7,654 nucleotides of DNA from NCBI GenBank assembly GCA_003133425.1, contig PKXI01000188.1, forward strand, positions 30,192 to 37,845, read 5' to 3'. The notes beneath the pieces are model-generated. The model saw only the letters and a program-made list of their open reading frames with translations. It was not told the DNA's origin and searched no databases. The stretch comes from Acidobacteriaceae bacterium. Lineage in GTDB: Bacteria > Acidobacteriota > Terriglobia > Terriglobales > Acidobacteriaceae. A program made the translations under genes and the position numbers. Positions within the stretch are counted from its first letter, which is position 1, and each line of letters starts with the position of its first letter. Positions 1 to 7,654 of this stretch are shown piece by piece.

Positions 1-3827
<3,827 letters not shown>

Positions 3828-3831
3828 GAAT

Positions 3832-3839
3832 CCCTCTCT
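3832..3839 (-). promoter_or_regulatory. Shine-Dalgarno for the NifJ-like gene
   Basis: On the minus strand AGAGAGGG ends 4 bases before the ATG at 3827, so its GAGAGG core sits at a workable distance. It supports this ATG as the start, as does the N-terminal sequence MTASARFPGI, which leads into domain I at about the distance expected for the family. Confidence 0.6.
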
Positions 3840-3899
3840 GTGAGCCCTGTTCTTGAGTTCATATCTACGCCTTGCGCACTGAGCTCCCGGATGCCTGAA

Positions 3900-3927
3900 A
3901 ACGTAGCAAAAACATATCCGGGCGCAA
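3900..3927 (-). promoter_or_regulatory. Weak candidate promoter for the NifJ-like gene
   Basis: Read on the minus strand, TTGCGC (3927-3922) and TACGTT (3905-3900) are separated by 16 bases and would start RNA about 65-70 bases before the ATG. The match to sigma-70 consensus is only moderate, and other A/T-rich hexamers nearby could serve instead. Confidence 0.25.
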
Positions 3928-4108
3928 TCGCACCGCGCCTGATTTCTATCGCTTCCACAATCCGCTGAACCGGACTGCTTAAAACGATTCACCTTGCAAG
4001 TGTAATGGCCGGTACGAAGACGAGGGACCCCACGGGGAAGGTTACGCCTCACAATCACGGCCTATTGATCAGTATGCACCCCATTCTGGTGCTCTGTATA
4101 TCAAGATA

Positions 4109-4136
4109 AAGTATCGTATACCGCTATACGATACTT
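4109..4136. promoter_or_regulatory. Perfect 12-bp inverted repeat, probable operator
   Basis: Left arm AAGTATCGTATA (4109-4120) and right arm TATACGATACTT (4125-4136) are exact reverse complements around the 4-base spacer CCGC. The arms are A/T-rich, there is no trailing T-run, and the element lies between divergent genes, so a protein-binding operator is more likely than a terminator. GTATAC cores occur in operators of GntR-family sugar-acid regulators such as UxuR/ExuR. That is only a resemblance, since the spacing and flanks differ. It sits 181 bases before the lyase start and about 280 before the NifJ-like start, so the controlled gene is probably the lyase. No regulator gene is in the window. 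Confidence 0.65.
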
Positions 4137-4211
4137 GTTTGGTCCCTTCCCTAGTGCATCCCGAACCCTATTGTCTTCAGTGCTCTGGGGCACGGTATTT
4201 CCCATGCGCTG

Positions 4212-4217
4212 TATAAT
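4212..4217 (+). promoter_or_regulatory. TATAAT -10 box, candidate promoter of the lyase cassette
   Basis: The hexamer matches the sigma-70 -10 consensus exactly and would place the transcript start near 4224, giving a leader of about 95 bases. No convincing -35 is seen at 16-18 bases upstream (the area around 4188-4195 reads GGGCACGG), so this promoter, if real, may need an activator. The palindrome lies about 75 bases upstream of this box, compatible with activation but too far for simple promoter occlusion. Confidence 0.45.
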
Positions 4218-4290
4218 TGCGCCGGTCTTTGAACCGGCCAGCATTTCATCGGACGCTGGAACCCGGATTGCTCTTATTCGCTATTTAACA

Positions 4291-4309
4291 GCCGGCAAAG
4301 CCGGCGGAG
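4291..4309 (+). promoter_or_regulatory. GC hairpin abutting the lyase Shine-Dalgarno
   Basis: GCCGGC (4291-4296) and GCCGGC (4300-4305) pair around AAA, and the Shine-Dalgarno GGAG (4306-4309) follows with no gap. GGAG lies 8 bases before ATG 4318, which decides that start. The stem could keep the ribosome site exposed or modulate access to it; which is unknown. Confidence 0.5.
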
Positions 4310-4317
4310 TGCATGCC

Positions 4318-6237
4318 ATGATTACTCGTTTGAAGCGCCCAGAACGCATGGACCAAACTGCCTTGATTTTCATGCTTGCGACTTTGGCTATGGCGCCAAC
4401 TCTCGCTTCGGCGCAGACTCCGGCGCTGACCTACCCCGAACTGAGCGAAGGCCGCCGCGCTGCCATTGCACAGATGCTTCCTGAAAAGCCTGCGGGATTC
4501 GGGGTGCCCTGTGCCAACCGCGCCGCCTGGGAGCCTGCTGCGCAATATTTCCAATCCAGCATCGACCGCGCCGCAACCTTCATCGCCTCCCCGCTGCCTC
4601 CCTGGGAAGACACGGCCTATCTACGCTATTCCCGCGACGGCGATCGGAACGAGGGTCAGGCAATGCTGGGCCGCCACACCGGTCAACTTACGCCGCTGGT
4701 TCTGGCCGAGTGCAGCGAGTGGAAAGGCCGCTTCCTGGCCCGCATCGCCGAACAGCTCGACGCCATCTCCACCGAGAAGTCCTGGACATTGGCAGCGCAC
4801 GATCCGCAGCTCGTGAACTTCAACGGCACCCGTTATTACGTCGACCTGAACGCGGCGGCTTTGGGACACTCGGTCGCCGAGGCGCTTTACCTGTTGGGGG
4901 ACAAGGTCCCCGCCGACACCCGCCAGCGCGCCATGGCCGCACTTGAACTCCACGTCTTCGGTCCCATGCGCCGGGCATACGCCGGCCAGGAAAAAACCTA
5001 CATCTCCTGGCTCGACGTCAAGCACAATTGGAATTCCGTTTGCCACAACGGCGTCACCGACGCGGCGCTCACTATTTTGCCCGACCGCAACGATCGCGCC
5101 CTGTTTGCCGCGGCTGCAGAGCATTGGGTTCCCAACTATCTCGACAGCTTCTCAGACTCCGGTTACGACAATGAAGGTATTGGCTACTGGGTTTACGGCT
5201 TCTCAAATTACAACGAACTCCGTGAGCACCTTTGGTACTCCACCGGCGGCAAGATCGACCTCTACGACAATCCCCATGCGCGTAAGGCGGCACTGTTCGG
5301 CTTCCAATTCGCCATGCTGCCCGGTGTCTATGCGGACTACGGCGATGCACATTTTGGCTACAAGCCCGACCAGACGTTCCTGGCCGTCATTGACCGCACC
5401 TTCCGTCTGGGCGTCTTCCCGGACGATCTGGCCATCATTCGCGGAGCCCGGTTCGAGTCGCTTCCGGCAGCTGTCTATGCCGCGTTCCCAAACGAGTCCC
5501 AGCGCCACGACCCCGGAGCTTCAGCCAATGATTTGCTCGGCCTCCGCGCCTGGTATCCCGAGAACGGCATCCTGGTCGACCGCCCTTCGCCTGGAGGTGA
5601 TTTCGCTGTCACCATCAAGGCGGGGGGAAATGGCAACCATAGCCACAACGATGTCGGAACCTACTCCATCGGTATCAAGTCGACCCAGATCGTCGGCGAT
5701 CCCGGCGGCCCCAGCTTTTATATAGCCGACACATTCAGCCCCAAGCGCTACACCTACAGGCTGCTGAACTCATTCGGCCACCCGGTACCAGAGATTGATG
5801 GCAAGCTGCAACTGGAAGCGACGACAGTTCATCCCACGGTGGTTTCCACGGACTTTACTCCGCAGCAGGACACGATCGTCATCGACATCACTGCCGCCTA
5901 CAACGATCCGAACCTCAAAAAGGTCCTGCGCACGATGAAGTACTCACGTGCCAACGGCTCGGTGGAACTAACCGACCAATTTGATATCGCAGGCCCTGCG
6001 GACATTGCCGAGTCGTTCCCGACTCACGGAACCATGAAGCAGATCGACGCTAAAACCATCCAGATTGACTACGAGGACGCACATCTGCAGATCACAATGG
6101 ACGCCCCCGGCGGCTTTACCTTGTCTGAGGACAAAGTCGATGACATGGGCAATCCGTTTACAAGAGTCGGCGCAACATTGCATCTGGCAAATTCCGGCCA
6201 AGTGGTCATGCACTTCCACCCGGTCCCGGCGAGCTAA
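4318..6237 (+). CDS. Secreted heparinase II/III-family polysaccharide lyase
   Basis: A 639-residue exported enzyme expected to cleave a uronic-acid-containing polysaccharide by beta-elimination. The start at 4318 has GGAG 8 bases upstream and gives a basic N-terminus (ITRLKRPER), a hydrophobic core (TALIFMLATLAMAPTLA) and a signal-peptidase site ASA|Q at residues 32/33. A later ATG at 4348 would lose the basic segment. Residues about 50-400 look like the (alpha/alpha)-toroid part of the family: HNWNSVCHNG (236-245) and DSGYDNEGIGYWVYG (280-294) match its conserved W..V...G and Y.EG.GYW.YG patterns. The C-terminal beta-sandwich carries NHSHND (440-445) and NSFGHPVPEIDG (484-495), the hallmark of the heparinase II/III domain. 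By analogy with HepII and PL17 lyases, H243, Y290 or Y293 and H441 or H443 are catalytic candidates; this pairing is inferred. The substrate (alginate, pectic or glycosaminoglycan-like) cannot be told. No extra carbohydrate-binding module is evident. Confidence 0.88.
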   Translation: MITRLKRPERMDQTALIFMLATLAMAPTLASAQTPALTYPELSEGRRAAIAQMLPEKPAGFGVPCANRAAWEPAAQYFQSSIDRAATFIASPLPPWEDTAYLRYSRDGDRNEGQAMLGRHTGQLTPLVLAECSEWKGRFLARIAEQLDAISTEKSWTLAAHDPQLVNFNGTRYYVDLNAAALGHSVAEALYLLGDKVPADTRQRAMAALELHVFGPMRRAYAGQEKTYISWLDVKHNWNSVCHNGVTDAALTILPDRNDRALFAAAAEHWVPNYLDSFSDSGYDNEGIGYWVYGFSNYNELREHLWYSTGGKIDLYDNPHARKAALFGFQFAMLPGVYADYGDAHFGYKPDQTFLAVIDRTFRLGVFPDDLAIIRGARFESLPAAVYAAFPNESQRHDPGASANDLLGLRAWYPENGILVDRPSPGGDFAVTIKAGGNGNHSHNDVGTYSIGIKSTQIVGDPGGPSFYIADTFSPKRYTYRLLNSFGHPVPEIDGKLQLEATTVHPTVVSTDFTPQQDTIVIDITAAYNDPNLKKVLRTMKYSRANGSVELTDQFDIAGPADIAESFPTHGTMKQIDAKTIQIDYEDAHLQITMDAPGGFTLSEDKVDDMGNPFTRVGATLHLANSGQVVMHFHPVPAS

Positions 6238-6322
6238 GGACAATGCGCTGGGGTCTGGGTCCCAAGAAAAGACTGGGTGCCCAGGTCTTCCGCCCTAACC
6301 AGGAAATCATCCGGAGCTGCCC
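6238..6322 (+). other. Short spacer between lyase and dehydrogenase genes, with stem-loop
   Basis: An 85-base gap, long for a tight operon. It contains a stem-loop: AAGACTGG (6269-6276) pairs with CCA (6281-6283) and GTCTT (6285-6289) around a short loop, with one bulged G at 6284. There is no U-run after it, so it is not a good intrinsic terminator. It may be an intergenic repeat or an RNA-processing or stability element that sets the ratio of the two products. GGAG at 6313-6316 at the end of the gap is the Shine-Dalgarno of the dehydrogenase. Confidence 0.5.
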
Positions 6323-6325
6323 GTG

Positions 6326-7105
6326 ATGCAGAACGCCCAATCAACCTTCGCAAGCTATCCGAGCCTCAAGGACCGCGTAGTCCTCATCACCGGCGGCGCC
6401 ACCGGCATTGGCGAGGCCTTTGTCACGCAATTTGCTCGCCAGGGTTCGCGCGTTGCCTTCCTTGATATTCAGGATGAGCAAGCTCGCAGCCTTGCCGCCG
6501 CGCTCACCGGCGAGGGCTGCCCCGCGCCCCTTTTCATTCATTGCGACGTCACCGAAGTTGCCGCCCTCAAGGCCGCCGTTGCACAAGTCGTATCCACCTA
6601 CGGGACCGTAGATGTGCTGGTGAACAACGCCGCCAACGACCAGCGCCACACCATCGAAGAGGTCACGCCCGAATCCTGGGACCGCGGCATGGCCATCAAT
6701 CTACGTCCTCACTTCTTCACCGTTCAGGCCGTCCTGCCTGCCATGCGCGCAGCGGGCCGCGGGTCGATTATCAATATGAGTTCCATCGCCTGGATCATTC
6801 CCAACACTACCCTGGCTGTCTATGTCGCCGCCAAGGCCGCCATCGTCGGACTCACCCGCACCCTCGCCCACGATCTCGGCCCCCTCAACATCCGCGTTAA
6901 CGCCATTCTCCCCGGCGCCATCGCCACCGAGCGGCAGAAGAAGCTCTGGTACACACCCGAGTACCTTGCCAACATTTTTCAGCGCCAGGCGCTGAAGCAC
7001 CAGATTGAGCCTGAGGAAGTTGCCCGGCTCGCCCTCTTCCTGGCCGCAGACGACTCCCGCTCGATTACCAACCAGAGCTATGTAATCGACGCCGGCTTTG
7101 TGTAG
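6326..7105 (+). CDS. NAD-dependent short-chain dehydrogenase, XylB-like sugar 1-dehydrogenase
   Basis: A cytoplasmic 259-residue classical SDR. It has the cofactor motif TGGATGIG (22-29), NNAA (100-103), Asn125, Ser153, and the catalytic pair Y166xxxK170. Asp47 in FLDIQ at the end of the second beta strand favours NAD over NADP. Several stretches follow the Caulobacter D-xylose 1-dehydrogenase XylB as I recall it: YPSLK near the N-terminus, FLDI, DVLVNNA.ND.RH, ERQKKLWYTPE and the YVIDAGFV end. A related sugar (xylose, galactose, arabinose, fucose) or a lyase product is therefore a likely substrate, oxidised at C1 to a lactone. The specific sugar is inferred only. ATG 6326 is 9 bases after GGAG; an in-frame GTG at 6323 just before it, 6 bases from GGAG, is an alternative. 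Its position after the lyase suggests it processes a sugar released by it. Confidence 0.9.
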   Translation: MQNAQSTFASYPSLKDRVVLITGGATGIGEAFVTQFARQGSRVAFLDIQDEQARSLAAALTGEGCPAPLFIHCDVTEVAALKAAVAQVVSTYGTVDVLVNNAANDQRHTIEEVTPESWDRGMAINLRPHFFTVQAVLPAMRAAGRGSIINMSSIAWIIPNTTLAVYVAAKAAIVGLTRTLAHDLGPLNIRVNAILPGAIATERQKKLWYTPEYLANIFQRQALKHQIEPEEVARLALFLAADDSRSITNQSYVIDAGFV

Positions 7106-7122
7106 GCCCTTGATGCGCTACC

Positions 7123-7146
7123 ATAAAGACAGGATTAGGTCTTTAT
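7123..7146 (+). promoter_or_regulatory. Inverted repeat with ribosome-binding sequence in the loop, ending at the start codon
   Basis: ATAAAGAC (7123-7130) and GTCTTTAT (7139-7146) are perfect reverse complements. The 8-base loop AGGATTAG holds the AGGA that would serve as Shine-Dalgarno, and the right arm ends exactly at the base before ATG 7147. As RNA this would present the ribosome site in a loop and hold it close to the start; as DNA it could be an operator. A weak TACCAT -10-like hexamer overlaps at 7119-7124. Confidence 0.55.
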
Positions 7147-7443
7147 ATGTTTGTCGTGGTTTGGCAATTCGAAATTGCCGAGGAAAAGATTGCCGGCTTT
7201 GAAGCGGCCTATGGTCCGGAAGGCGCCTGGGCAAAACTTTTCCGCACCTCGCCACACTACCAGGGAACGGAACTGCTCCGCGATGCCTACATTCCGGGCA
7301 ACTATCTCACCATCGACCGCTGGGCCAGCGAAGCTGACTTCCGCGCCTTCCGCAAGCAGCACGACCAGGACTACGAGATCCTCGACCGCGCCTGCGACTC
7401 GCTGACCAGCCGGGAAACACGGATTGGGGCCTATACCGTCTGA
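7147..7443 (+). CDS. Small dimeric alpha/beta-barrel protein, antibiotic-biosynthesis-monooxygenase (ABM) fold
   Basis: A 98-residue protein that looks complete. MFVVVWQFEI forms the first strand, AEEKIAGFEAAYG the first helix, then LFRTSPHYQGTELLRD, NYLTIDRWASEADFRAFRKQHDQDYEILDRACDSL and a final strand TRIGAYTV. This order, the YLTIDRW strand followed by a helix with F..F, and the length are typical of ABM-superfamily proteins, which dimerise and include cofactor-free monooxygenases, haem-degrading enzymes, stress proteins and, by fold, sugar mutarotases. No signal peptide or membrane segment is seen, so it is cytoplasmic. It starts 41 bases after the dehydrogenase and is probably co-transcribed, but may also have its own promoter. 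The specific reaction cannot be named. An accessory step on the sugar or lactone made by the neighbouring genes is a guess from context. Confidence 0.8.
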   Translation: MFVVVWQFEIAEEKIAGFEAAYGPEGAWAKLFRTSPHYQGTELLRDAYIPGNYLTIDRWASEADFRAFRKQHDQDYEILDRACDSLTSRETRIGAYTV

Positions 7444-7482
7444 TTTGGCCGGGGCCTGTCCGACAATGGCAGGGATTGGCAC

Positions 7483-7498
7483 CCCCCAAATTAGGGGG
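7483..7498 (+). terminator. Short GC inverted repeat after the ABM-fold gene
   Basis: CCCCC (7483-7487) and GGGGG (7494-7498) can pair across the 6-base loop AAATTA, 40 bases after the ABM stop codon. The stem is short and the following sequence (AACTAAACTTTC) has no proper T-run, so it is at best a weak or factor-assisted terminator. It may instead be a copy of a dispersed intergenic element. Confidence 0.3.
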
Positions 7499-7553
7499 AA
7501 CTAAACTTTCTCCATATCTTCGCCATTTTTCTCTGTCTTTGTCTCTCAGGCCC

Positions 7554-7562
7554 TGCTACAAT
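7554..7562 (+). promoter_or_regulatory. Extended -10 promoter for the next gene
   Basis: TGCTACAAT combines the extended TGn motif with a good -10 hexamer (TACAAT, 7557-7562). No matching -35 is obvious; the upstream 40 bases are T/C-rich. RNA would begin near 7569-7570, about 80 bases before the ATG at 7649. Confidence 0.6.
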
Positions 7563-7578
7563 CCGATCGAAATCCAAT

Positions 7579-7640
7579 TCAAGCCCTCGCCGTTTCCTGC
7601 AGGGAAAGCAGGAGATTTGGCAGGGCGAAACCTTGAGGAG
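7579..7640 (+). promoter_or_regulatory. Structured 5' leader of the downstream gene, possible cis-regulatory RNA
   Basis: Nested pairing is visible. GCCCT (7583-7587) pairs with AGGGC (7622-7626), GCC (7589-7591) with GGC (7619-7621), and TCCTGC (7595-7600) with GCAGGA (7608-7613) around loop AGGGAAA. C7588 is bulged, and there is an internal loop of 7592-7594 against 7614-7618. In addition TCAAG (7579-7583) can pair with CTTGA (7632-7636), which reaches into the Shine-Dalgarno GAGGAG (7635-7640). I do not recognise it as a known riboswitch class. Confidence 0.4.
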
Positions 7641-7648
7641 CCCTCCCG

Positions 7649-7654
7649 ATGGCC
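7649..7654 (+). CDS. Start of a downstream gene, cut by the window edge
   Basis: ATG at 7649 follows a strong Shine-Dalgarno GAGGAG (7635-7640) by 8 bases, with a good promoter and a leader before it. Only Met-Ala is visible, so the product cannot be named. Confidence 0.5.

Larger units (their letters stand above)
3828..4317. other. Divergent intergenic region between the NifJ-like gene and the lyase
   Basis: This 490-base stretch separates two divergently transcribed genes. I see no protein-coding gene in it. Although the lyase frame stays open back to a TTG at 4135, that extension has no ribosome binding site and overlaps the palindrome and the -10 box. It contains a weak minus-strand promoter near 3900-3927, a short GCACC/GGTGC inverted repeat (4076-4080 and 4088-4092), the strong palindrome at 4109-4136, a TATAAT box at 4212-4217, and a GC hairpin at 4291-4305. 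Nothing recognisable appears in about 3930-4070. Confidence 0.8.

Noticed and set aside
4135..4317. In-frame N-terminal extension of the lyase from TTG 4135 or ATG 4204
   Set aside because: The signal peptide would be buried about 61 residues inside, there is no Shine-Dalgarno, and the stretch contains the palindrome edge and the TATAAT box. ATG 4318 has GGAG at 8 bases and a proper signal peptide.
4621..5725. Long alternative frames within the lyase gene (minus 4621-5124, plus 4943-5725)
   Set aside because: They overlap the lyase in full, have low-complexity Ser/Thr/Arg/Pro-rich translations typical of shifted frames, and lack ribosome sites.
7483..7498. Considered as a strong intrinsic terminator
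   Set aside because: The stem is only 5 bp and there is no T-run, so it was kept only as a low-confidence terminator or repeat.

Overview
The window reads as chromosomal DNA of moderately high GC from a bacterium. Gene style points to a soil-type heterotroph, and I lean toward Acidobacteriota (Terriglobia). That assignment is an inference from the unusually long NifJ-type enzyme and the 'GCTACAAT'-like -10 element; there is no rRNA or tRNA to anchor it.

Layout. (1) Positions 1-3827, minus strand, hold one uninterrupted but 3'-truncated gene for a giant single-chain pyruvate (2-oxoacid):ferredoxin/flavodoxin oxidoreductase of the NifJ/PFOR family. It is read through 1275 codons without a stop and leaves the window inside its thiamine-diphosphate domain. 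All sizeable plus-strand open frames in this stretch are antisense shadows. (2) Positions 3828-4317 are a 490-base divergent intergenic region. It holds a perfect 12-bp inverted repeat (4109-4136) that looks like a regulator operator, a perfect TATAAT -10 box (4212-4217), and a small GC hairpin directly against the ribosome binding site of the next gene. (3) Positions 4318-7443, plus strand, hold three genes. The first is a secreted heparinase II/III-family polysaccharide lyase. The second is a short-chain dehydrogenase resembling the Caulobacter NAD-dependent D-xylose 1-dehydrogenase XylB. The third is a 98-residue dimeric alpha/beta-barrel (antibiotic-biosynthesis-monooxygenase fold) protein. 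(4) Positions 7444-7654 hold an extended -10 promoter, a structured 5' leader, and the Shine-Dalgarno and first two codons of another gene.

How they may work together. The three plus-strand genes look like a small carbohydrate-use cassette. An exported lyase would cut an acidic polysaccharide outside the cytoplasm, a cytoplasmic NAD-linked dehydrogenase would oxidise a released sugar, and the small barrel protein would act as an accessory enzyme such as an isomerase, mutarotase or oxygenase. The substrate cannot be read from sequence. The NifJ-like enzyme is divergently placed and probably separate: it links 2-oxoacid decarboxylation to low-potential electron carriers.

I do not see a CRISPR array, phage, transposon or clear defence system. 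The points most worth checking are the two large insertions in the NifJ homologue, the 12-bp palindrome, and the RNA structures placed at three translation or transcription starts.
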